Of a stretch of DNA of 64,000 bases, positions 34,276 to 44,495 are shown piece by piece; position 1 is the first letter of the stretch, and every line of letters starts with the position of its first letter. Source of the stretch: Acanthochromis polyacanthus. Taxonomy: Eukaryota > Chordata > Actinopteri > Pomacentridae. The stretch spans positions 31,626,067 through 31,690,066 of the forward strand of contig NC_067117.1 in NCBI RefSeq assembly GCF_021347895.1, in the 5' to 3' direction. The position numbers and the translations under genes were made by a program. Below the pieces are notes generated by a model. It was not told the origin of the DNA and ran no database searches. It was given only the letters and a program-made list of their open reading frames with translations.

Positions 34276-34602
34276 AAACAAACTCCGGTGATTACATAAG
34301 GTAACGATTACATAACTATTACATGAGGTAATAACCTGAAATTTCTCATGAAAAATGTTAAATTTCAACAACATTATCCACAGAATTTTTCGTCACAGGT
34401 ATCTGGAACTGAACCATAACATATTTTACTTTATGATCAAAACAACTAATGAAGGTCTTGAAATTTTTTCAAAATTTACTCATATAAAGTTGCAATTTGC
34501 AGTTGATGTCTTCTCTAATTTTTACACTTTCCAAACCCTCTGGAAGGCTGATTTTGGCCAATGGGCCGTAAGTTTGGGAGGACGGGAAGGTTTATCTCAC
34601 TT
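34276..34602. other. No recognised feature
   Basis: AT-rich; part of the 160-residue frame at 34355-34837, which runs into the SINE and is not a gene. Confidence 0.35.
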
Positions 34603-34770
34603 CAGCCTTTTTGCCTTTTATTATATCGGACAATGGAAAGAGAGACCGAAAACATGGGTAGAAGAGTGGGGTATGACATGCAGTAAATGGCCATGGGCTG
34701 GATTTGCACCCATGACCACTGCGTCGGGGTTTATGTGTCGCCTACTCAGTCAGCTGAGCTATCTGGGCAC
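34603..34770 (-). mobile_element. tRNA-derived SINE (second family)
   Basis: On the minus strand from 34770 it reads GTGCCCAGATAGCTCAGCTG (A box), then GGGTGCAAATCCAGCC (B box). A body with TTTACTGCATGTCATACCCC follows, and a tail resembling AATAAAAGGCAAAAAGG. The head is tRNA-like, but the body and tail show a SINE rather than a tRNA gene. It belongs to a different family from the SINEs at 7744-8484. Confidence 0.8.
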
Positions 34771-36137
34771 CCACACCTTTCACTTAAAACAATTTACAGC
34801 ATTGAATATTAATACAAACCATTTTTCTGTTCCATAAGATGTGGAAAAAATGTGTCTTTCAAGCAAGCTAAAGCAACCGTTCATAGATATATTTTGGGGG
34901 GGAAATAACACTTCACAGTGGTGCAGCGAAGATCCTCAGTGGTACAGTTGGTTTCAGTTTGAGTACTGTACGGCACCCTGCAGCAGTGAAACAAAGCTTG
35001 GATGAATAGCAGCACGCTACTAATACATGTGGGAAAGAGAGTGTGGACAGATGCTTCAGAGCTCTCACTCCTCAGACTCAACAGCAGAAGAATCAAATAC
35101 ACAAACGTATGTAAACAGCTGAAGAGTTTCATTGTAATACAAAACCTTCATCAGCCAAAAGGGCCGCGTTCGGTGGCCCAACGCTTCAAGTGCAGATCAG
35201 TAATTTAATACGGCACGAAACAAATGAAAGTGGATAATGAGACACTTACTGCTGCGCTTAAATAATTTATAGAAAAATATTCACAGCAACAAGTCAGGAA
35301 CTACTGGGTCGTGTTTGGGTGAAAAATGCTTCTTGACACTCTGAATGCTTTCTTCCAGCACTCGACCTGTCAACAGAACAACTTGACCGTAAAGTTGAAT
35401 CCAGTCGTACTTGAAAATGTTCCACCACGAGCCAATACCTCACCTGCACTTATAATCTGGTTCTTTTCTGTATTAACGCTGGCCACAAAGTGATGAATGC
35501 TTCTGCGAGGTCAAGACATTCCTCACATTGTGTTTCTGCTACACTTGCACTGATAACACTGAGTCAACACTGTTTCATTGCAGTTTCATGCCGAGTCAAA
35601 AATTAACAAGGCTTCATCTGTTTTGCTTCTGAAAGCGGGGAGGCATGAGCTCCCACCACCTTTTTTTTATTAAAATACACCAGATGGCTGTACTGTCTAG
35701 TGTGTTTAAACAACCAAATGTTTTGAGCATTATCAAACAGAGTTATTATTTGATGTACAGATGACTGATTTTGATTGATTTTCCAGACATGTTACATGTT
35801 GGGTAGTTTGGGTATTGGTAACATATGGTATTGGTTTAATCATAAATTGCTTCATGTTTATCCTTCAACAGATAGTGCTTCTTTTGAAAGTAAGCCAGCA
35901 GTGAAGATTTCTGTAATTTCCCACTGTCAGGAGAGGCACGTAAAAGCTTAAAGGTTTAAAGTCGTAAAAAACATTCTGCTTGAAGAAGTTCTTGTTTTGT
36001 TTTCCTAAAATACATGTCATATCAACCTAGTCTTTACTCTGATTTACTTATTTTTAAATTATTGCAATTATTTTAAAAGTTACATGTGTTTGCTTGAATG
36101 TGAAATTTAAGGCTGAAGGTCATTAACCGCCACAGAA
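34771..36137. other. No recognised feature
   Basis: AT-rich with short frames. I see no boundary, tail or motif that can be defended. Confidence 0.4.
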
Positions 36138-36193
36138 GTCTTTGTCATGGTGCCCCTTGCTAGCTAAACTCCCACAGTGCTCTCTGCTTGCCA
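36138..36193. repeat. Uncharacterised 56-bp repeat, copy 2
   Basis: Ungapped match to 54-109 at about 91 percent. Here it is not next to a Tc1 end, so it is not part of that transposon. Confidence 0.6.
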
Positions 36194-36929
36194 ACATAAA
36201 CTACCTATAGTTTATTTTGTCCTTTGCGTTGATGTATTTTCACATAAATAACAGGGGTTCAGTATGTGGGACCACAGAGGGCAGGAGAAAAGCTAGTTGA
36301 TGTTTTGTCCTGGGATCATTCAAAAACTCCCAGACTTTTGAAGACACTTTTATAATGAATTGATTTGCTGCTAAAACTGTGTCACTGACTGAAGCTAACC
36401 AACGACCAGAGCCAAAAACCACAGATGTCATAAGGCAATAATTGTCCCCAAAAAACAAAAAGAAAACATGCATTGATTAAAAAAAAACTGTTATTGAAAG
36501 TTTTGACATCCAAACCAATCTTGTCATCTCTAATAAATACATAGAAAATTCAAACTTAAAGTTTCGGTCCATCTCTGCACTAGTCTGACTCGTTGAACAT
36601 AGACTATGGGTATAAATGTGACTGTGGCCTGCCACTGGCCACTTATTTCACTGTTTATAATGTTTTTAAATTCCATAAATGTTCCATCTTGTATCTTATA
36701 CATTGCTCCCACTGTTTGGTTGAATGTTTAGTGTGTAATCCAGTGTTAATGCTCTGTATATACTGCATATATCTCATAGCATTTATCTCTACCCGTAGAT
36801 TTACATGATCTATTTTATAGTGCATCCATATATTTCTAAACTTATATTTAAGTGTGTTCACAGCACTCTAAGCATTCTGTTTATACTGTAACATACTGTA
36901 CATGCTGGATTTTGCAAATCCAGTTAGGC
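36194..36929. other. No recognised feature
   Basis: AT-rich. The right part (from about 36640) may be the 3' UTR of the LINE whose tail is at 36930-37008, but no coding remnant is visible. Confidence 0.3.
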
Positions 36930-37008
36930 GCTAAACTGCATTTTATTGTCCTAGTGCGCTGTGCAATGACAATACAGTTGAATCTAATCTAATTTCATCC
37001 AGCGACCT
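36930..37008 (+). repeat. LINE 3' terminus with (ATCTA)n tail
   Basis: GTGCAATGACAATACAGTTG followed by AATCTAATCTAATTTC is the characteristic 3' end of a CR1/Rex1-group fish LINE. Confidence 0.6.
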
Positions 37009-37432
37009 CCTCCCCTTCTGTTGTCTTGTTTGCTGTGTGTTCCCATTTTCCAAATCCCCTTTGCTATAGGAAACAGGAACAACAATCTCCAAACAGCAGC
37101 ATCCACACTAAAAATGAGACATTTTGCTGAAGATTTTACAATAAAGCACATCCGTTTGGTTCATTTAGCGAACAGTGGGACAGTTGAACATGTCTCGCCT
37201 TCTAACAGAGATGTCCTTGCATGTTTGCTCACAAGGTACGGAAACAGCTTCACTTTCCGAGTTTGTTCCGCCAAAATAAGTTCTCAACCACAACACTATT
37301 TTGCAGGGGCACTGTTCCTGCATCCCAGGCTTAGCGCCACTCAAGATGACTGATTGATTTAAGGAAATACAAACAAGCCACAGCATTTTCACCCCTATAC
37401 CAGAAAGATAATAGGTGCAGTTCTGAACCCCA
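37009..37432. other. No recognised feature
   Basis: The overlapping frames at 37021-37353 (plus) and 37165-37392 (minus) have no recognisable domain. Confidence 0.35.
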
Positions 37433-37835
37433 TTGTTCAGATTGCTTCACTGGCTTACAGTTAATGCAAGCATTAAATTCAAAACTTCAGGTCTACACTC
37501 CCTCCAGAGCCAGTCCATAGCTGGACTCTTCCCTGTGGTTCCCTGGTGGTGGAACGAGTTGCCCAACTCTGTTCAATCTGCAGAGTCTCTCTCAGTCTTT
37601 ACGAAAAGACTAAAAGCCGGGCTCTTCATTGAACACCTTGGCACTTCACAGACTGCAAAAAGAAAGGAATTCCTATTACCTCCTGCACTGCTTGTAGACA
37701 CCAAGGTCCTATCATTCTTGAATTTGTTTTATGGCTCTTATCCAGGTTGTTGTCTCCTGACTAGATCCTTGCTTGTGTTGCGTCGACTCTCAGATGTATG
37801 TTTCTTTTGAATAAAAGCATCTGACAACTGAAATT
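37433..37835 (+). pseudogene. L2/CR1-superclade LINE, C-terminal ORF2 fragment
   Basis: The frame reads LHWLTVNASIKFKTSGLHSL, then PWWWNELPNSVQSAESLSVF, then TKRLKAGLFIEHLG. This is the conserved tail region LHWLPV...FK, WNxLP...S...FKxxLK of L2/CR1-type ORF2. It ends with a short 3' UTR containing AATAAAAGCATCTG. The reverse transcriptase is absent. Confidence 0.75.
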
Positions 37836-38743
37836 GTAGAATTGTGCAGTCAGACCATTCTCCAGCAGGAACAGCATCCAAGTGCAGCAACAATAAGGAC
37901 TAGACTAAACTATACAGTCAACATAACTGAACCACCTAAACACAATCTTTCTCTCACCTTAAACCAGTTATTTTGATGGAGTTTGGAGGCGGATTGTTAT
38001 AAAACCACAACAGAAATTGGCTGTAACTTTTCAGAGTGATTTGGAATGAAGTACAAGAGTGCAACAAAGTGAGGCCAAACATTTAAAAAAAAATCAAAAT
38101 GTATCTTCAGAAGCGTATTACTTTCTACGGCCCTGAAACAATAGGACAGATTGACAAAATTGCAATTTGTTGATGCCAGTCAAATCACAAGTTTGCAGTT
38201 TGAAGGTCATGTTTTCAGCATGTTAAGAAACAGAGGCTCCAGTCTGCAGCCGTGTTGTCACTTTGTCAGCCAAGGTCTTCAGTTACCGGCTATCCTTTGC
38301 CAGGAGCTGACGAGGCAGGACGGGATGAGACGGACGGCCGTGCTGAGGAAAGTGATCTGGCATCGCAGTGTAACTACATGAATAAGAGACGAGAGGAAGG
38401 CAGCGCACGGGCAGTTTCACTTTGCCATCAATCAGCTGAGTGTAAAGTTATACTGGCAGGGCTGCTGTACTGACAGCTGAGATGAAAGGACATGTAGGGT
38501 AAATGTCTGCAACATAGACACTCACTGATTCAGAGTTTGAAACATGTCTGGTTTGGTTTCATTGAGCGGTGACAAAACAGAGGCATTTTCAGGAAAGACA
38601 CAAATTACATAAACATAACAACAGCATAGCTTTGACTTTCTAATGCTGTCTGAAGAAAGCAGATGTTAAAGGCTGACATGTGCAATGTGGCTGGGTCAAT
38701 GCTAATGCTAACTCTTGGTAATCAAGTAAACCGATAACTAATA
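37836..38743. other. No recognised feature
   Basis: Short frames only (38151-38381 and 38252-38473), with no domain. Confidence 0.4.
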
Positions 38744-39095
38744 TACACTACCGTTCAAAAGTTTGGGGTCACCCAGACAAAATTCCATAAAAAACTCACA
38801 CTTTTATTCATGTACTAACATAACTGCACAAGGGTTTTCTAATCATCAATTAGCCTTTCAACATCATTAGCTAACACAATGTAGCATTAGAACACAGGAG
38901 TGATGGTTGCTGGAAATGTTCCTCTGTACCTCTATGTATATATTCCATTAAAAGTCAGCCGTTTCCAGCTAAAATAGTAATTTACCACATTAACAATGTC
39001 TTGACTGCAATTCTGATTCATTTAATGTTATTGTCACTGAAAAAAAAACCCTGCTTTTTGACATTTCTGACTCCAAACGTCTGAATGGTAGTGCA
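38744..39095 (+). mobile_element. TACACTACC-family MITE, copy 12
   Basis: A clean left end, TACACTACCGTTCAAAAG. The right end is slightly decayed, AATGGTAGTGCA. Confidence 0.9.
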
Positions 39096-42000
39096 CATTT
39101 ACAGTAAAAAATAAAAGCTGTGATCTCAAAAATCCACATCACTCAACTCATTGCTGGAGATGACAGAGATGTGGCTGCATTCAAACCAAAGTAGTTACTT
39201 TTTAAACTGGTTTATTTTGCAGAGATTCAGCAAAATAAAATAATTATATCGAATTAAAAATGCTGAATATTGAAGGCAGTAATTGGTCCGTCTGAGTAGA
39301 TATTCTTCTTTAAAATGGAGGGATGATTATAAAATTAATTGGCTTTTAATTTAAATTTCTCTAAGCTCTGACTAATTTCATTTAAAATATTCAAATGTGA
39401 AACAATTTTGGGTTTGAAAGATTTAGTTTGTACAATGCAACAGGATATGTAGTTTTCTTTACAAAGTCTACCAACACTGGCAATTTTGCTACAGTTTTAT
39501 CATAGTGCTTAAATAGATGCAGCATCTTCTAATGCTGCATGAAACAGTATTCTAATAATTCAATACATGCAATAAATTGTTTCAAGATATGAGGCACTAA
39601 AATTCACACTAGGTGATAAAACCTGTTTTTGAGTCACCGTTATTTCATGTGTAAGCTGTACATGTAAAGTGAACAGATCATTGAAACTACATTCAACAAA
39701 GAGAATCGTGAGATGACGAGACAACGGACATCTTTGCACTAAAAGTAGAGAGAAACAACGAGAGCGATTCTTAACCAGCTTGAAATGAGTTAAACAGCTG
39801 TCCATTACAAACTTTAAGGAGAAATGTGGCTCATCCAAGAACTACAAACGAAAAGGCAAAAAAGAAAAAAAAAAGGTCTAATAATTACTTTAGATTGCTG
39901 TGAAATGCTGCTGTATATTCTGCATTTCTCTAGACTTTCTTTGTTCAGCCAAAAGCACAATGGACTGTATCCCATGGTAATTAAAGAAGTTGCACTGACA
40001 ATTACACATGACTTTACATCTCTGATGAACCCATTACATGCTGCTAGTTCAGCTGCAACAGAACACAAACAGACACAGTTAATTAGCAATTAGAAGCTAC
40101 ACATTTTTCAGGAGTCAGTGGAGCCCAAACCAGAGCAAAATAGCATGAATGTTGGACCCACATGTGCCAGATAGTCAGAAAACCAAACCGCTAATGATGA
40201 ATAAATTCCAATGCCGCTGCGTGTGGAAATAGGCAAGTGTGTTTGCCAACAAATTCACCACTTTAAATTTATTACATTGTAATATGTGGTGCGGCTTGTT
40301 CCACTGTGGCAACCAAAGCAAATTATTCTGTTTTAATTATGTGAGAAGCTACTGCAGCGTCTCCAAAAAGCTTCTTTTTCTTGTCTCAGCTGTAACAGAT
40401 TCTTTCTGGAGGGACATGTTGCTATTGAACTCTGTGTGTGTGATATAGTTTTCCATTCGCTCGAGAAAATGTCCTTTTTTTGATTTGGAACAGAGCTGGC
40501 CCTGTTAAAAACAACTTTTTCCTTAAAGAGTTGTACATTTCCTCAATCTTACATAAAGTGAAACAACAGTACACAGTGCACAGCTGGATGGGAAATACAT
40601 TTAAATATCAGGTGACATGAAAACAGCCAAACAGGAAGAATCAAATGCCCCGCCTCCTCCCAGGACACACAATCCCTCATGTAAAATCTTATCCTGGCTC
40701 TCTGCATTCCTCTCCCTGCTCCCTGCTGTGAAGCAGATATTAGGTGGTAGTAAATTATTTGTTTAAATATTGTAGGAGCCAGGATGAAGAGGTTAGATCC
40801 ACAAAGAGCTCTGCAGGGATGTCACGTTTACCGGCTGCCTTTTATTTTGAGGAATAAAGAAAATAAATGCCAGGATGGTGGTGTGTAGACGGGAGATGCT
40901 AGAAAAATTCATGCCTTCACTGCTGATAAAGTGTGTTTTTAAAGCAAAATGTTGTTAAAACTTTCAAAAAAAATATTCTTGTTTGCCTTTTGTTTGTTGC
41001 CTGGTTTTGATTTTGACAATATAGCTTGTAAATATATTATAACTGGGCAGTTTTCTCATTGTTGATTAATCTGCTGATTATTTTCCCCCATTAATTGACT
41101 GTTTATGTAATAAGTGCCCAAAAATTGTGAAAAAAAATACTCACCTTACTGTAACCCAAGCTGGATCCTTCAGTCTGAAACATATTCACTTTAATAGTAC
41201 GAGAGAATACTGACTCAAACTATTAATTATTGATTATTAATGGACTAAATGATTGATTGGTGAATCGTATCAGTTCCAACATACAAAACACATCACAGCA
41301 AAGCAATCATACACTGTCCAGCATTTGTAAATTCAAAAGAACGGCTTCAAACATGCAAGATGATTTATTTTCGAAATAGGTTTGTAGTTTTATTACTTGG
41401 GTTATAAAAGGAGCTTTAATTTTGTTCTTAAATACATTTGTTGCATTGTTAAAAAACACAAGTATGCAGGCTTAGATAAGAATTTGTGACCCACAGCGAA
41501 GCAAGAAAATGTTAGGGAAAGAGAGGATGAACAGACAAAAAAGAGCAGAGTGACGGCAAACAGCGCTGAGAGGCGAACGTCAACACCCTGATTCTCACAG
41601 GAGCAATATAGGTCACCTGTAATCAGAGCACACATCAGTCTGTGTGCGTCTGGGGGGGATACACAACCACAAACTCAGACATGGTGAGTGTTCTGACCTA
41701 CTAACCTGTTGAGGGGGAAATGATCGTCGCAAATCAGCGGGTTATGGGTTATAAAATCAAGAGAACCAGGTACGGTGTATGCCAAATAGCTAGAGGATAA
41801 AAATTGCACAAAGTTCAGTCACGATGAAGAACTCAAATTCGTTCAATTCGACTTGGTTAAATAAATTACTTAACTCAGACGAGTCAAATGCTTCTATCTT
41901 TGTTCCAAATTCAAATAATGATGAAAAATGACGAATGTAATGATGAGGTAGCACGCTAGTGATCTGATTTGGCATTCTTGTAGTAGGACTGCATGATTAT

Positions 42001-42185
42001 GGCCACAATTATTATTTTAATCAATACTGATATCAGTGATTATTCATTTATGTTGGAGACAAAATGAGTTTTATTGCAGTTTCGGTTTTGAATAAAAAGA
42101 TTACAGCTTTCACTGTCACATTATGCTACATTCCTGCTAATCTTTGCCACAAACCAGACTCAAAATAATGCTTTTCCTCACCTCC
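39096..42185. other. Longest repeat-poor stretch; no gene recognised
   Basis: About 3.1 kb of AT-rich sequence without recognisable termini. Frames such as 39560-39838 and 39814-40089 (minus), 40239-40448 (plus) and 41402-41635 (minus) lack homology I can name and show no splice context. Confidence 0.4.
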
Positions 42186-42579
42186 TACAGCCATGGCCAT
42201 AAGTTTGGACACAGCATGACTTACTATGTCTGTTTTGATGTCTATTACAGAACATAACTAATAGTTTTTGACAGCACCAGTTTAATTAGTCAACAAATCA
42301 ACAAGGGATATAATATTATCAATAAATTCCAATAATTGGAACAACTTTGTTCCCAAAACATAATATTAGAAGAAAATAACAAAAAAATGCAGTACTTTCA
42401 CAACCGAATTTGGTAAGAATAACAAAATGACACCAAACTCTTTTGATGTTTTTTTTAAATATGAAACTTAATATAGTTCTCAGGAGTTGTGTACTATATT
42501 GTAAGTGACAATTTTGTGGTATTTTCTAAGATTCACAAGCGTCATGGTACTTGTGTCCAAACTTATGGCCATGGCTGTA
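42186..42579 (-). mobile_element. TACAGCCATGG-family MITE, copy 2
   Basis: Inverted relative to 25718-26112 and almost the same length. A block of about 30 bp near 42485-42515 differs completely between the two copies; the rest agrees closely. Confidence 0.85.
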
Positions 42580-42583
42580 GATG

Positions 42584-42585
<2 letters not shown>

Positions 42586-42632
<47 letters not shown>
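42586..42632. repeat. (TA)n microsatellite, left part
   Basis: About 23 TA units, then TACATACATA and a hAT terminus. The same tract resumes at 43498 after the hAT element. Confidence 0.9.
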
Positions 42633-42636
<4 letters not shown>

Positions 42637-42640
42637 CATA

Positions 42641-43494
42641 CAGGGACGGCTGGTATAAATGGGCTAACTCCAGGCCAACACAAAAAAGATGAAAAAATTA
42701 TTTTTCAAATAACTTACAACAGATTGTTTTAAGTTTAGGTGAAAACAAAGGCAGCAACAGCACCAATCAGTCAAAAGAAAAACATAGAATATCTCTAAAT
42801 GGGCTTATTTTTTACAGCCCCAGCAGATACAATCCACTTTCATTCATTTCGTTCTTGTAAGTGATTGACAGGTGTCATGTCCCGCCCCCGTGATTTACTG
42901 ATCATTTGGGCTAACTTCAGGCAGCCCACAGGCCACTGACTTTTGACCAATAGCAGCGAGTTAGCACAGCGGTGCTGCTATTTGTGCCAGAATTGGGAAG
43001 GAGGGAGAAAAGGTTAAGCTATGGCGGGCGTTAGCATGAACGAGGTGGATTATTTGCTTTCATGTCCATTTTCCTCAATGTCTTTGGAGGAAAAGCTGGA
43101 AGTTAAGAGACTGGGATCACATCGGCCGTCGATGTGAGCTTCTTTTCAAATAAGGTAGGCCCATGTTGACCTGTTAAAGGACTGTGACACCTTGTTTTTG
43201 CTGAGGTCATCTGTTGTACTGAAGGCGTGTTTTGCACTACATGTCGCCAAACAGTTGTAATAAGACAGTTGCAGCAGGCTATCTGTGGGCAGTCGTTGCA
43301 GTTGGAACACATTTTGTAGTGGTGTGTGTGTGTGAGTGAGAGAGTGTTGATGTAGAGCACTAAAAAGTATAGTGTACCTGTAATTGATCTAACTGTATGT
43401 ATCATAGGTGATGTTGCTTTTGCAGCTGTGTTAACCATTTAATCAGTATTATGCATTTGGTAGCCCACCCAACAAATTTCACCACCAGCCGCCA

Positions 43495-43497
<3 letters not shown>
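42641..43497 (+). mobile_element. hAT-type element inserted in a (TA)n tract
   Basis: The termini CAGGGACGGCTGGT and ACCAGCCGCCACTG are inverted repeats with two mismatches, starting CAG as hAT ends do. The 8-bp flanks are CATACATA and TATATATA, compatible with a duplication in a (TA)n target. It is 857 bp and holds a short transposase-like start at 43021. Confidence 0.7.
43021..43137 (+). pseudogene. hAT/TTF-type transposase first-exon remnant, 38 residues
   Basis: ATG at 43021, TGA at 43135-43137. It reads MAGVSMNEVDYLLSCPFSSM, then SLEEKLEVKRLGSHRPSM. The EEKLEVKRLGxxRP phrase resembles the start of fish hAT-derived proteins with a TTF-type zinc finger (ZMYM-like), where it precedes the finger. 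Everything downstream is missing. The GCTATGGCGGGC start context is favourable. Confidence 0.45.

Positions 43498-43533
<36 letters not shown>
43498..43533. repeat. (TA)n microsatellite, right part
   Basis: Continuation of the TA tract, directly abutting the hAT end on the left and a tandem array on the right. Confidence 0.9.
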
Positions 43534-43536
<3 letters not shown>

Positions 43537-43924
43537 TCATACTCAAAACGTCTAACATGTTGAACATATGCTTTTGCAGAAACTACAATTTACAGATGTC
43601 CACCAAACATTTCACATGCAAGCTATGGTAGCTAGCTAGACAGCTGTGCACAGAAAAGCCTCTAGTCTTCATTTGTAACTGGGACAGAAAATCAGCTAGA
43701 AATGAGTGCAACTGCAAAATATACATTAAAAATATATCTAAATTTATATCCAAAACTCCTAACTTTTTGAACATACAAACTACAATTCATAGATACCCCC
43801 TAAAGACCTCACATGCAAGCTATGGTAGCTAGCTATGTGACTGTGCACAGAGAGACCTCTAGTCTCCCCTTGCAACTTGGACAGAAATATAGCTAGAAAG
43901 AATGAAATTAATGCAAAATATGAA

Positions 43925-44276
43925 ACAAAAAGAGGAGACTCGAAGGCACTCTCTAAAAAATATTAAGATTTAAAAAGCCTTTATTAAAACGGCATGGTCA
44001 TAAAGACCTACAAAACTTCTACGCGTTTCGGCATCAAGCCTTCATCAGGAAGTAATGCAAACAGATGTCAGGCTGCAATAGGCCCTTTTAAAGGGATGCT
44101 CAACCAATTAAAACCTGCCACATGGACTTTTTAATAAAGGCTTTTTAAATCTTAATATTTTTAGAGAGTGCCTTGGAGTCTCCTCTTTTTGTTTCAAGGA
44201 TTTTTTGAATCTCCTTCCAAAGAGCACCTCAAACTAACTCTGCCGAGTCCAGGTAGCGCTCCTTTTCTTTGTCTTC
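43925..44276 (-). mobile_element. Snap-back retroelement with perfect 16-bp target duplication
   Basis: The flanks TAATGCAAAATATGAA at 43909-43924 and 44277-44292 are identical, which indicates target-primed reverse transcription. On the minus strand, about 80 nt of unique sequence (CGCTACCTGGACTCGGCAGA) precede a 67-nt arm (44128-44196). A spacer of about 140 nt follows, and then an inverted copy of the arm (43921-43987) with one mismatch and one indel. The spacer carries a hammerhead-like core. No protein is encoded. The family is unknown to me; a derivative of a Penelope-like or other ribozyme-bearing retroelement is conceivable. Confidence 0.75.
44015..44053 (-). ncRNA. Candidate hammerhead ribozyme core (type I layout)
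   Basis: Minus strand, 44053 to 44015: ACTTC, CTGATGA, A, GGC-TTGAT-GCC, GAA, AC-GC-GT, A, GAAGT. The pieces fall in hammerhead order: stem I 5' strand ACTTC, core CUGAUGA, stem II GGC/GCC, core GAA, a minimal two-pair stem III (AC/GU), cleavage triplet GUA, then stem I 3' strand GAAGT, fully complementary over five pairs. Deviations: one extra unpaired A between CUGAUGA and stem II, no G-C pair at 10.1/11.1, and a two-nucleotide stem III loop. Self-cleavage is therefore uncertain. Confidence 0.4.
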
Positions 44277-44495
44277 TAATGCAAAATATGAATTGAAAAT
44301 ATATCTAAATTTATATCCAAAACATCTGACTTTTTGAACAAAGAAAGCTACAATATATCGACATCCCCTAAATGCCTCACATGCAAGCTATGGTAGCTAT
44401 CTAGGCAGTTGTACACAAAGGAGAGGCTTCTGGTCTCCTTTAGCAATTTGGACAGAAAAGTAGTTTGAAAACAGTTAAAATAATGCATTCTAATA

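Larger units (their letters stand above)
43534..44495. repeat. Tandem array, three units of about 200 bp
   Basis: Units begin near 43534, 43735 and 44293. Each contains CACATGCAAGCTATGGTAGC, then GTGCACAG or GTACACA, a CCTCTAGTCT-type phrase, GACAGAAA and GCAAAATAT. Units 2 and 3 are separated by a retroelement inserted at 43925-44276. Divergence between units is moderate, so the array is old. Confidence 0.8.

Noticed and set aside
34691..34770. Possible functional tRNA gene on the minus strand
   Set aside because: A and B box-like sequences are present, but the acceptor stem does not pair and the sequence continues into a SINE body and tail.
42480..42732. Open frames with Tyr-Ile repeats
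   Set aside because: They are translations of the (TA)n tract between a MITE and a hAT element.
43534..44495. CRISPR-like array
   Set aside because: The repeats are about 200 bp long units without short regular spacers; the genome is vertebrate.
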